A stretch of 64,000 nucleotides of DNA, from assembly GCF_026241095.1 (NCBI RefSeq), contig NZ_JAPFGB010000009.1, forward strand, positions 1 to 64,000, written 5' to 3'. Positions 8,776 through 15,931 of the stretch are shown here, in pieces (position 1 is the first letter of the stretch; each line of letters opens with the position of its first letter). The notes under the pieces were generated by a model. That model saw nothing but the letters and a program-made list of their open reading frames with translations, had not been told where the DNA came from and searched no databases. The DNA comes from Saccharopolyspora sp. NFXS83. Its GTDB lineage: Bacteria; Actinomycetota; Actinomycetes; Mycobacteriales; Pseudonocardiaceae. The translations under genes were made by a program, and so were the position numbers.

Positions 8776-10749
8776 TCACTCGTCGGCCTCCTCCAGGGCG
8801 CCGATCCACAGGTAGTCGCGGGCGCGGGTCGTGGCGACCAGCAGTTGTCGTTGCAGCGCTTCGAGTTCGTCGCGGTGGAAGCCGATGGACCGGTGCTCGT
8901 CGGGCAGGAACACGGCGCGGAACTCGAATCCCTTCGCCTCCTGCAACGTCCCCACCCGCACCGCCGCCGGGTCCGAAGACCACGGGGTGAGCCGCCCGGC
9001 GGGGACGTCGTTGCTGCGCAGCACTTCCAGCCACTCCTCGGCGGCGGAGCGGGTGCGGGTGAGCACGGCTGCTCCGGTGTCGTCGCCGAGCTCGCGCAGC
9101 GCCGCCAGCAGCGCCTCCTGCTGCGCGGCGCCGTTCCACCGCACCACTTTGCCGCCGCTGAGGACCGGCAACGCCGAGCGCAGCGTCACCGGTGGCCCGC
9201 CGTCGATGTCGTCGAACCGGTTCACCGCGTCGAGCTCACCGGCGGCGTCGACGATCGCGGCCCGGTTGCGGTAGTTGCGGCGCAGCACCTCGCTCCGGCC
9301 GCGCAGCGAGATCCCCGCCTCCGACAGCCGCCAGCCGCCCGCGAACACCTGCTGCTGACCGTCCCCGATCAGCAGCAACCGGTTCGGGCCCTCACCGCTG
9401 ACGGCGTGCACGAGCCGCAGGCCGACCAGCGTCAGGTCCTGCACCTCGTCGACCGCCACCACCGAGTAGCCGCGGCCCAGGGGTTTGCGGCCGAGTTCGT
9501 CCCACGCGCGGATCAGCACGTCGTTGCGGTCGTAGATGCCGCGTTCGCACAGCTCCCGCTCGTACTCGCAGTAGAACTCCCAGACGTGCGCCCGGAAGGC
9601 GGGGCTGAGCTGGCCGCCGCGACCGCGTCGCGGAGCGGACTTGTACGACTCCAAGGTGCCCAGGCCACGGCCCTTGATCACCCGGTCGATCTCGTCCTTC
9701 CAGTAGTGCCGCGAGGGCCGCGCGCCCGCCAACGGCCCCGGACGTCCCGAGCGCTCCCACACCGCCGCGAACGCCGCCTCCACCCGCGGTTCGTCCACCT
9801 CCGCGTCCCGGCCGCGCTCGGCGAGGAGGTCCGCGGCCCACGCATGCAGGTTCCGGAACTCCACGCGGTGCGCCACCTGCGGCGCCAACGCGCGGAACTG
9901 CTCGCGCGCGAGCTCCGGCAACGCGTCCAGGTGCGTGGTGAACAGCAGCTTGCCGGGGCTGCGCCGCGCCAAGTACGCCAGCCGGTGCAGCGCCAGCATG
10001 GACTTCCCGGTGCCTGCCGGGCCCGAGATCCGCGCGGGCCCGCCGTACTGCCTGCGCACCGCGCCGAGCTGCGTGTCGTCGAGGAACAGCCGCCAGTCCA
10101 ACGCGGAATCCTGCGGGGGGTGCTCGGCCCGCTCCTCGGTCAGCCGCCGGACCTCGAACAGTCCGGAGGAGCGTTCCGAGGATCCCACTTCGCCCGCGCC
10201 CCGCGGTTGCGGAATCCGGTACGGGTTCCAGGCGATCGGGGTCAGGTCGAACGTGCGGTTGTCCAAGTGCCGGGCCGCGGCCAGGGCGTCCGCCGCGTCC
10301 AGCAGCGGCTCCTCCCGCACCAGCACCCGGTCCAGCTCGGACTCGGTCACCACCAGGTGCTCGCCGTCGCTGACGGTGCCGCGCCCGCCTTCCGGGAACA
10401 CCACGACGGTGCGCAGCGCGGCCTCGGTGAGCAGCCCGTGCGGCGTGGCCAGGCCCGCCAGCAGCTCCGCGGTCCACACGAACGCCGCGCGCGTCGCCTC
10501 CGGGTGCGGTTCGTGATCGCGCAGCAGCACCACGAGCACCCCGCCGGGACCGATGAGGACCACGTCCGGCCGGTTGTCCGGGGTGTGCGGGGCGAACTGG
10601 TTCAGCAGCGTGTACCAGCCGGTGCCGCGCTCCACCGCGAACCGCTCCACGACCCGCTTCTGCCAGGTCGGCAACGGGGGGCGTGCGCGGAGCTGCTCGT
10701 CGGCCTGGCGCCGCAGCCGCTCGCGGTGGTGATCGTATGTCCCTGTCAC
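8776..10749 (-). CDS. UvrD/Rep-like superfamily 1 helicase with N-terminal NERD-like domain
   Basis: A 657-aa DNA helicase-like protein. The first ~220 residues resemble a nuclease-related (NERD-like) domain (DVVLIGPGGVLVV, then TAELLAGL). The SF1 motifs follow: Walker A GPAGTGKSMLAL, motif II VAVDEVQDL, motif III LLLIGDGQQQVF, QEAKGFEFRAVFLP and motif VI LLVATTRARD. GTG at 10749 is chosen because GGGAG lies 6 nt upstream; ATG at 10788 (13 codons earlier) is possible but has no clear ribosome binding site. Expected role: ATP-dependent unwinding in DNA repair or stress. It is convergent with the LAL gene (4-bp gap) and divergent from the GNAT gene. The NERD assignment is less certain than the helicase. 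Confidence 0.85.
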   Translation of the reverse strand: MTGTYDHHRERLRRQADEQLRARPPLPTWQKRVVERFAVERGTGWYTLLNQFAPHTPDNRPDVVLIGPGGVLVVLLRDHEPHPEATRAAFVWTAELLAGLATPHGLLTEAALRTVVVFPEGGRGTVSDGEHLVVTESELDRVLVREEPLLDAADALAAARHLDNRTFDLTPIAWNPYRIPQPRGAGEVGSSERSSGLFEVRRLTEERAEHPPQDSALDWRLFLDDTQLGAVRRQYGGPARISGPAGTGKSMLALHRLAYLARRSPGKLLFTTHLDALPELAREQFRALAPQVAHRVEFRNLHAWAADLLAERGRDAEVDEPRVEAAFAAVWERSGRPGPLAGARPSRHYWKDEIDRVIKGRGLGTLESYKSAPRRGRGGQLSPAFRAHVWEFYCEYERELCERGIYDRNDVLIRAWDELGRKPLGRGYSVVAVDEVQDLTLVGLRLVHAVSGEGPNRLLLIGDGQQQVFAGGWRLSEAGISLRGRSEVLRRNYRNRAAIVDAAGELDAVNRFDDIDGGPPVTLRSALPVLSGGKVVRWNGAAQQEALLAALRELGDDTGAAVLTRTRSAAEEWLEVLRSNDVPAGRLTPWSSDPAAVRVGTLQEAKGFEFRAVFLPDEHRSIGFHRDELEALQRQLLVATTRARDYLWIGALEEADE

Positions 10750-10885
10750 GGCGACTCCCGGATTCGCACGCAGGTGCTCTAGCGACATTACGGTCTTCCG
10801 GCGCGATTTCGAGAGTTGCGAACTCGGATCACCTTAATGTCGCAGGCGGATACGAAACTCGGGCGGAGACCTCCACAATGGACGT

Positions 10886-11710
10886 GTGGACCCGCTGCAC
10901 GATCCTGACGACGACGCCCTGCTCCACCCGCGCCAAGCGCGGGAACTGGCTGGGCTGGTCGAGAACGCCCGCCTCGCCTCCGGTGCCGTCCGGTACGGCC
11001 GCATCGGCCGGGTCGGCGCGGCCACCGTGGTGCTCAACCAGGACAACCCGCTGCCCACCGCGAACCACGCCTGCGGCCTGTGGGGAACGCTGGCCGAGGT
11101 CGCCACGACGCTGCTCGCCCTGGAGCAGTCCTTCGCCGACGCGGGCCGCTCCGAGGCCGTCGTGTACGCCTCGCCCACCACGGTCGGGGAGATCGAGGGC
11201 ATCGCCGACGACTCCGGCTGGCGCGCGGTGGAGGAGAACATGGCGCTGCTGCACCGCAGTCGCAGGACCCCCACCAGCCCCGTGCGCCCCGCCACCGACG
11301 ACGACCTGCACGGCATCGCCGAACTCATCGCCGACGACGCGGGACTGTCCGACTCCGGCGAACGACGCCTGGTCCGGACCCTGGCGCACCGCGGCGACGA
11401 CCCGCGCTGCGTGCTGCGAGTGCTCGACGACCCCGAGGCAGACCGCCTGGCCGGATTTGCCCAGGGCTTCGTCGAACACGGCGTAGGCCTCGTAGAACAC
11501 GCCGTGGTCCGCCCCGGTCGAAGGCGCCGAGGCGCAGGATCCTCCCTGGTGGCCGACGTGGTCGACGAGCTGTACGCCAAGGGCGCCCGCCTCATAGCCG
11601 CGCACAGCGACGAGGGAGGACCAGCAGAGCGCTTCGCGGAAACCTGCGGCTTCGAACCCGTCTACCCGGTCACCGCCTACGCGCGCCGAGTAGACGAACT
11701 ACTCGACTGA
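10886..11710 (+). CDS. GNAT-family N-acetyltransferase
   Basis: A 274-aa protein with a C-terminal GNAT acyl-CoA binding fold. RRRGAGSSL matches the R/Q-x-x-G-x-G/A pyrophosphate-binding loop, and FAETCGFEPVYPVTAYAR is the usual final strand/helix. The N-terminal half (to ~residue 130) is a second, weaker GNAT-like half as in two-domain acetyltransferases of actinomycetes. The GTG start at 10886 has no strong ribosome binding site, but no better in-frame start is visible. The substrate is unknown. Its stop codon lies only 2 bp before the inverted-repeat element at 11713. Confidence 0.8.
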   Translation: MDPLHDPDDDALLHPRQARELAGLVENARLASGAVRYGRIGRVGAATVVLNQDNPLPTANHACGLWGTLAEVATTLLALEQSFADAGRSEAVVYASPTTVGEIEGIADDSGWRAVEENMALLHRSRRTPTSPVRPATDDDLHGIAELIADDAGLSDSGERRLVRTLAHRGDDPRCVLRVLDDPEADRLAGFAQGFVEHGVGLVEHAVVRPGRRRRGAGSSLVADVVDELYAKGARLIAAHSDEGGPAERFAETCGFEPVYPVTAYARRVDELLD

Positions 11711-11712
11711 CA

Positions 11713-12014
11713 CTTCCGCGGCTCGTCCTGCTCGGGTGTCCGGGTGGCGGAACCTCAGCGGCTTCCTCGCTGCCGAAGGTCGTGCTTAGCGGCGAAGCCG
11801 TGCAGTAGGCGGCGAAGCCCGCCTGCCTCGCGGCGTAGCCGTGCCTTGCGGCCGAAGGCCGTGCAATGGGCGAGCGAAGCGATGCTTGCCTTGCGGCCGA
11901 AGGCCGTGCCTGGATGCGCGAAGCGCATAGCCACGTCCACAAGCCGCTCACCCGCGGGTTCTCAGCCGCTGAGGTTCCGCTACCCAGACACCAGAGCAAA
12001 AAGAGCCGTGGAAG
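11713..12014. repeat. ~300-bp element with 51-nt terminal inverted repeats
   Basis: The left arm 11713-11763 and the right arm 11964-12014 are inverted repeats matching at 44 of 51 positions; the innermost 17 bases are identical (GCGGAACCTCAGCGGCT on the left). The arms enclose 200 bp filled with mini-hairpins. No credible protein is encoded, although open frames run through on both strands. The form suggests a MITE-like or REP/BIME-like mobile or structural element, or a very large cruciform. No clear target-site duplication is visible. Confidence 0.6.
11772..11928. repeat. Array of G-N-A triloop mini-hairpins
   Basis: Eight short palindromes share a GAA (one GTA) triloop closed by C-G: 11772-11780, 11790-11800, 11811-11819, 11831-11841 (GTA), 11849-11861, 11874-11880, 11894-11906 and 11914-11928. 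Two are the same longer unit, CGGCC-GAA-GGCCG within TTGCGGCCGAAGGCCGTGC. The unit GCGAAGC is known as an exceptionally stable DNA mini-hairpin. All lie inside the inverted-repeat element. Confidence 0.65.
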
Positions 12015-12243
12015 CAATCACTGAAGAAGACCTTCCACCGCACCACAGCAACCACACGCCCAACAGGGGAAGGCTCCAGAACCGCGACCACACGCCCAAC
12101 CGGGGGGCGGCCCTGCAACCCGCCCCGTCAAGCCGAGCGAGACTCCGAAGCCCGGACCAGGTGTCCACCCTCCTCGTTCGGGGTATGTCGTCCTTGGCGC
12201 TGACGAACGCAGTGCCCGAGTCCGCGGCGAGGTGGTGATCACG
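12015..12243. other. C/A-rich intergenic region upstream of whiB3-type gene
   Basis: No gene is supported here. It holds a direct repeat, ACCACACGCCCAAC followed by (A/C)GGGG, at 12051-12069 and 12087-12105 (36-bp period). It presumably also contains the whiB promoter, which I cannot place. The + strand is C- and A-rich. Confidence 0.45.
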
Positions 12244-12543
12244 ATGACGGCGACTACCCGGCTGCCCAAACCGGTGGCCGAGACGTGGGAGTGGCAGTTG
12301 CAGGCGGCTTGCCGGGACTTGAGCACGAGCACGTTCTTCCACCCGGAGAACGAGCGGGGCAGCGCTCGCAGCAACCGCGAGGAGCAGGCTAAGCAGATCT
12401 GCCACCGCTGTCCGGTGATGTTGTCCTGCCGGGAGCACGCGTTGGCCGTGCAGGAGCCGTACGGGGTGTGGGGCGGGCTCAGCGAGCGGGAGCGGCAGGA
12501 GCTGCTGGCGAAGCGGGTGCCGAAGCAGCGCGCCGCGGCGTGA
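12244..12543 (+). CDS. WhiB-family iron-sulfur regulator (WhiB3/WhiD type)
   Basis: A 99-aa Wbl protein. The four cluster ligands are Cys23, Cys53, Cys56 and Cys62 (C...CxxC...C) and the turn motif GVWGG is at 74-78. The segment WEWQLQAACRD...FFHPENERG is closest to WhiB3 of mycobacteria and WhiD of Streptomyces, which bind a [4Fe-4S] cluster and sigma factor region 4 and control redox response or spore maturation. ATG at 12244 is used, with AGGTGG about 8 nt upstream; GTG codons at 12232 and 12235 are alternatives. It is the first gene of a likely operon with the DUF6158-like gene and ndh. A link between a redox-sensing regulator and NADH dehydrogenase is plausible but inferred. Confidence 0.9.
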   Translation: MTATTRLPKPVAETWEWQLQAACRDLSTSTFFHPENERGSARSNREEQAKQICHRCPVMLSCREHALAVQEPYGVWGGLSERERQELLAKRVPKQRAAA

Positions 12544-12560
12544 CGGCAGGGGGAGCGGAG

Positions 12561-12797
12561 ATGAGCACCGGAGTGCCCGGCACCGACCTCACCGAGCAGG
12601 ACCTGCTGCGGGAGATCGAACAGCTGCACGTCACCCGGAACGAGACGTTCCTGCACGGCTCGCACGACGCGTTGCGCGAGCACACCGCGCGCTCGTTCGC
12701 GTTGGAGCAGGAGTACCTGCGCAGGCACCCGGATCGCGACGTCGATCCGCGGCGGACCCGCGCGGGCGCGAGAGGAGGCCCGGTTCATGGCCAGTGA
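12561..12797 (+). CDS. Small DUF6158-like protein of unknown function
   Basis: A 78-aa charged protein (LTEQDLLREIEQLHVTRNETFLHG, then SFALEQEYLRRHPDRDVDPRRTR). It resembles a small family commonly found next to WhiB or respiratory genes in actinomycetes and annotated as DUF6158. No catalytic motif or membrane segment is seen; the middle is probably helical. ATG at 12561 follows GGGAGCGGAG directly. Its last codons overlap the ndh start at 12787 by 11 bp, so the two are translationally coupled. Function unknown. Confidence 0.75.
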   Translation: MSTGVPGTDLTEQDLLREIEQLHVTRNETFLHGSHDALREHTARSFALEQEYLRRHPDRDVDPRRTRAGARGGPVHGQ

Positions 12798-14190
12798 CGC
12801 GGACCAGCAGATCCCCGAACAGCAGTCCACCGGTCCGACCCCAGGTGAGGGGCGCCGGAAACCGCGGATCGTGATCGTCGGCGGCGGCCACGTCGGGCTC
12901 ACGGTGGCCATGCGCCTGCAGAAGGAGCTGGAGCCCGGCGAGGCGCGGATCACGGTGATCGATCCGCAGTCGCACATGACGTACCAGCCGTTCCTGCCGG
13001 AGGCGGCGGCCGGTTCGATCGAGCCCCGGCACATCGTGGTCCCGCTGCGCCAGACGTTGCGCCGCAGCGAAGTCCTCACCGCGCAGGTCACCTGCATCGA
13101 CCACGGAGAACGTGAACTCACCGCGACGCTGGCCGACGGCACGGAGGAGCACTTGACCTTCGACGTGCTCGTCGTGGTGCCGGGTTCGGTCTCGAAGGCG
13201 CTGCCCATTCCGGGTTTGAGCGAGCGCGGCGTCGGGTTCAAGACGATCGGCGAGGCCATCTTCCTGCGCAACCACGTGCTGTCCCGGCTCGACATCGCGG
13301 CGAGCACGTCGGACGTGGAGTTGCGGCGGCGCCTGCTCACGTTCGTGTTCATCGGCGGCGGCTACGCGGGCATCGAGGCCATGGCCGAGTTGGAGAGCAT
13401 GTCCCGCGAGGCCGTCCGCAGCTACCGGACCCTGGACACCGGTGACATGCGCTGGATCATGGTCGAGGCCACCGGCCGCATCATGCCGGAGGTCAGCGCC
13501 CCGATGGGCGAGTACACGCGTCGCCGCTTGGAGGAGCGCGGCATCGAGGTGAAGACCGGCACCACCGTCAAGTCGCTCACCGACGGGCACGTGATCCTCT
13601 CCGACGGCGACGAGTTCGACGCCGACACCATCGCCTGGACCGCCGGGGTCAAGCCGCACCCGATGCTGGAGGACTCGGACCTGCCCCGGGATGCCAGGGG
13701 CCGCGTCGAATGCACCCCGAAGCTCCAGGTGCGCGGCACCGAGGACGTGTTCGCGGCCGGGGACTGCGCCGCCGTCCCCGACTTGACCAGCGACGACGAG
13801 GACGCCCTGTGCAGCCCGTCGGCCCAGCACGCGGTGCGGCAGGCGAAGGTGCTGGCCGACAACGTGGTCGCTTCGCTGCGCGGCCACGAACTGCGCGACT
13901 ACCGGCACCGCCACGCCGGTTCCGTTGCCGGCTTGGGCCGGTTCCAAGGGGCAGCGGAGGTCTACGGCATCAAGCTGAAGGGCCTGCCCGCCTGGCTGCT
14001 GCACCGCGTGTACCACCTCGCGAAGCTGCCCACGTTCCGCTTGAAGGCCCGGATCCTCGGGGACTGGCTCTTGGAGCTGCCGCTGAGCAGGCAGACCGTG
14101 GCTTTGGGTGAACTGCACGATCCGCGCGCCGAGTTCGTCCGGGCCGCCAACACCCGGGGCCTCCCCGGTGAGCACGGCAGAGCAGGCTGA
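12787..14190 (+). CDS. ndh: Type II NADH dehydrogenase (NDH-2)
   Basis: A 467-aa flavoprotein that oxidises NADH and reduces quinone at the inner face of the membrane without pumping protons. The two Rossmann motifs are clear: FAD site IVIVGGGHVGLTVAMRL near residue 30 and NADH site FVFIGGGYAGIEAMAEL near residue 185. The second FAD contact is EDVFAAGDCAAVPD near 318. The C-terminal region holds the amphipathic membrane-anchor helices expected of the family. ATG at 12787 is preceded by AGGAGG. It ends the whiB3-type operon and is followed by two hairpins. Confidence 0.92.
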   Translation: MASDADQQIPEQQSTGPTPGEGRRKPRIVIVGGGHVGLTVAMRLQKELEPGEARITVIDPQSHMTYQPFLPEAAAGSIEPRHIVVPLRQTLRRSEVLTAQVTCIDHGERELTATLADGTEEHLTFDVLVVVPGSVSKALPIPGLSERGVGFKTIGEAIFLRNHVLSRLDIAASTSDVELRRRLLTFVFIGGGYAGIEAMAELESMSREAVRSYRTLDTGDMRWIMVEATGRIMPEVSAPMGEYTRRRLEERGIEVKTGTTVKSLTDGHVILSDGDEFDADTIAWTAGVKPHPMLEDSDLPRDARGRVECTPKLQVRGTEDVFAAGDCAAVPDLTSDDEDALCSPSAQHAVRQAKVLADNVVASLRGHELRDYRHRHAGSVAGLGRFQGAAEVYGIKLKGLPAWLLHRVYHLAKLPTFRLKARILGDWLLELPLSRQTVALGELHDPRAEFVRAANTRGLPGEHGRAG

Positions 14191-14220
14191 CCTGGCGAGC
14201 TGTTCCGGGAGGTTTTCGCA

Positions 14221-14256
14221 GCGCACGGCCTTGGCGAGGATCGCGTGGCCGTGCGC
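14221..14256. terminator. Inverted repeat after ndh
   Basis: GCGCACGGCC (14221-14230) pairs perfectly with GGCCGTGCGC (14247-14256), a 10-bp stem with a 16-nt loop, about 30 bp after the ndh stop. It may be the first part of the ndh terminator region. Confidence 0.5.
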
Positions 14257-14275
14257 GGGCCTGCGATGATGATCT

Positions 14276-14293
14276 AAAGGGGACCCCCCTTTT
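14276..14293 (+). terminator. Rho-independent terminator of ndh operon
   Basis: AAAGGGG-ACC-CCCCTTT followed by T is a 7-bp stem with a T tail, rare in this GC-rich DNA. A second hairpin GCCCCC-CA-GGGGGC (14297-14310) follows directly. Together they insulate the tRNA gene from ndh. Confidence 0.7.
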
Positions 14294-14381
14294 CCGGCCC
14301 CCCAGGGGGCTGTTGTACGGTATGCAGGCACGCGATGAACGGGACCGAAACACCGGAACCGAACACCGCACAAGTGAATCA

Positions 14382-14454
14382 GGGGCTGTGGCGCAGTTGG
14401 TAGCGCACTTGACTGGCAGTCAAGGGGTCACGGGTTCGAATCCCGTCAGCTCCA
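14382..14454 (+). tRNA. tRNA-Ala (anticodon GGC)
   Basis: The 73-nt cloverleaf is complete: acceptor stem GGGGCTG/CAGCTCC, D arm GCGC-AGTTGGTA-GCGC, anticodon stem CTTGA/TCAAG with loop CTGGCAG (anticodon GGC), and T arm ACGGG-TTCGAAT-CCCGT. The third acceptor pair is G-U, the classic alanine identity element. The 3' CCA is not encoded. It sits at the left border of the polyketide cluster, but no integrase or repeated tRNA end is visible in this window. Confidence 0.95.
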
Positions 14455-14460
14455 CTCGGA

Positions 14461-14500
14461 GGAGTCTGGTCGACGCTTGTGCGTCTTCCGGGCTCCTTTT
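14461..14500 (+). terminator. Terminator of tRNA-Ala
   Basis: GGAGTCTGG (14461-14469) pairs with CCGGGCTCC (14488-14496 region) with G-U pairs and is followed by TTTTCG, a few bases after the tRNA 3' end. Confidence 0.6.
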
Positions 14501-14506
14501 CGTTTG

Positions 14507-14527
14507 TGCGGGGGTCGAGCCCCCGCA
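14507..14527. terminator. GC-rich hairpin downstream of tRNA
   Basis: TGCGGGGG-TCGAG-CCCCCGCA is a perfect 8-bp stem with a 5-nt loop. It has no T tail on the + strand. Its function is uncertain; it may back up the tRNA terminator. Confidence 0.4.
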
Positions 14528-14653
14528 GGCCCCCCGGCGCGGTGGCTGGGGTGCGTCGGCTTCTTCCGCTGGGGTGCGTTCCCGGCCTGCTCGCCGACCA
14601 GCGGTTCGGTGTTCGAGCAAGCTCCCCCAGCCTCCACGTTGAAGTGGCAGATC

Positions 14654-14687
14654 ACAGGGCCGATGTTCTACGGAACATCGGCCCTGT
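14654..14687. terminator. Perfect 15-bp hairpin at cluster boundary
   Basis: ACAGGGCCGATGTTC (14654-14668), loop TACG, then its exact complement (14673-14687), followed by TTCCGTT. It lies 47 bp beyond the end of the leftward sugar operon that ends at 14735 and after the tRNA, so it can terminate in both directions. Confidence 0.75.
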
Positions 14688-14734
14688 TTCCGTTCTGGGG
14701 GACAACTGCGAGGAGTGGGTCCCGGTCAGGATGG

Positions 14735-15931
14735 CTAGACGAGCGTGTCGCGCACGGCCGGCGCCTGTTCGACCAGGGCGCGGACCACCGCGCAGACCTC
14801 GTCGACCTGTTCTACCGAGATACCCAGGCCGGTCGGCAGCAGCACGACCCGTGCACTGAGTGTCTCGGTACGTGGCAACGGCCGGGGAGCGTGCAGCCGC
14901 CCGGCACCGGCGTAGGGCGGCGTGCGGTGACAGCCGGGGTGGAAATGGTCGCGCCCCAGCACGTTCTCGGCGTGCAGCGCGGTGATCACCTGGTCCCTGG
15001 AGAGCCCGGCAGAGCGGCTGTCCACCTCCATCACCACGTACGAGTGGTTGACGCGGTCGCCCGCCTCTGGGCGCCGCAGGCTGATGCCGGGCACCCCGTC
15101 CAGCCCGGCCGCGTAGTGCGCGTGCCGTTCGGTGTTCACCCGGATCAGCTCTTCCTTGCCTTCCAACGAGGCCAGGCCCATCGCGGCGGCGAGCTCGGTC
15201 ATCTTGGCGTTGGTACCCAGTCCCTGCACCACACCGGCCTTGTCACGGCCGTAGTTGTGCAGGGCGCGCACGTGGGCGGCCAGGTCCGGGTCGTCGGTGA
15301 CCACCGCGCCGCCTTCGGAGGCGTTGAGGAACTTCGTCGCGTGGAAGCTGAACACCTCGGCCCGCCCGAATCCGCCGATCGGCTTGCCCTGGTGCGCGCT
15401 GCCGAAGGCGTGCGCGCTGTCGTAGAACAGCGCCAGCCCGTGTTCGGCGGCGATTCCTGCCAGCGCGTCGACCGGCGCCGGATTGCCCCACAGGTGCACG
15501 CCGAGGATCGCGGTGGTCCGCGGCGTGATCAGCCGCTGGACCTCCTCCGGGTCGAGCTGCCCGGTCGTCAGGTCCACGTCGCAGAAGATCGGGGTCAGGC
15601 CTTCCCAGCGCATGGTGTGCGCCGTGGCGATGAAGGTGTAGGACGGCATGATCACTTCACCGTGCAGCCCCAGCACCCTGGCCATGATCTGCAGGCCGAT
15701 CGAGGCGTTGCACAGTGCCACGCAGTGCGCCACGCCCGCGGCGTCGGCGATCCGGCGCTCGAACTCGGTCACCAGCGGCCCGGAGTGGGTCAGCACGTAG
15801 CTGTCCATGGCCTGCTTGACCAGGTCCAGCACCCGTTCCGGGTTCGAGATGTTGGGCTTGCCGACGTGCAGCTTCTCGGCGAAAGCCGGCGTACCGCCCA
15901 GGACGGCCAGCGGCCTGCCCACCGCGGTCAT
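14735..15931 (-). CDS. NDP-4-keto-deoxyhexose 4-aminotransferase (DegT/DnrJ/EryC1 family)
   Basis: A 398-aa PLP aminotransferase. The PLP Schiff-base lysine is Lys200 in FHATKFLNASEGGAVVTDD, the form seen in 4-aminotransferases such as DesI and SpnR. The pyridine-binding Asp is in FYDSAHAFG near 171. Expected reaction: transfer of an amino group, usually from glutamate, to C-4 of an NDP-4-keto-2,3,6-trideoxyhexose. ATG at 15931 makes an ATGA overlap with the upstream 3-dehydratase stop and has GGGAGG before it, so the two form one operon. With the 2,3-dehydratase, 3-ketoreductase and 3-dehydratase it makes a forosamine-like pathway. The C-terminal ~40 residues are normal. The exact sugar is inferred. 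Confidence 0.88.
   Translation of the reverse strand: MTAVGRPLAVLGGTPAFAEKLHVGKPNISNPERVLDLVKQAMDSYVLTHSGPLVTEFERRIADAAGVAHCVALCNASIGLQIMARVLGLHGEVIMPSYTFIATAHTMRWEGLTPIFCDVDLTTGQLDPEEVQRLITPRTTAILGVHLWGNPAPVDALAGIAAEHGLALFYDSAHAFGSAHQGKPIGGFGRAEVFSFHATKFLNASEGGAVVTDDPDLAAHVRALHNYGRDKAGVVQGLGTNAKMTELAAAMGLASLEGKEELIRVNTERHAHYAAGLDGVPGISLRRPEAGDRVNHSYVVMEVDSRSAGLSRDQVITALHAENVLGRDHFHPGCHRTPPYAGAGRLHAPRPLPRTETLSARVVLLPTGLGISVEQVDEVCAVVRALVEQAPAVRDTLV

Noticed and set aside
11670-12017. 115-aa minus-strand and 164-aa plus-strand frames across the inverted-repeat element
   Set aside because: They read through the hairpin array and terminal repeats, lack ribosome binding sites and resemble no protein family I know.
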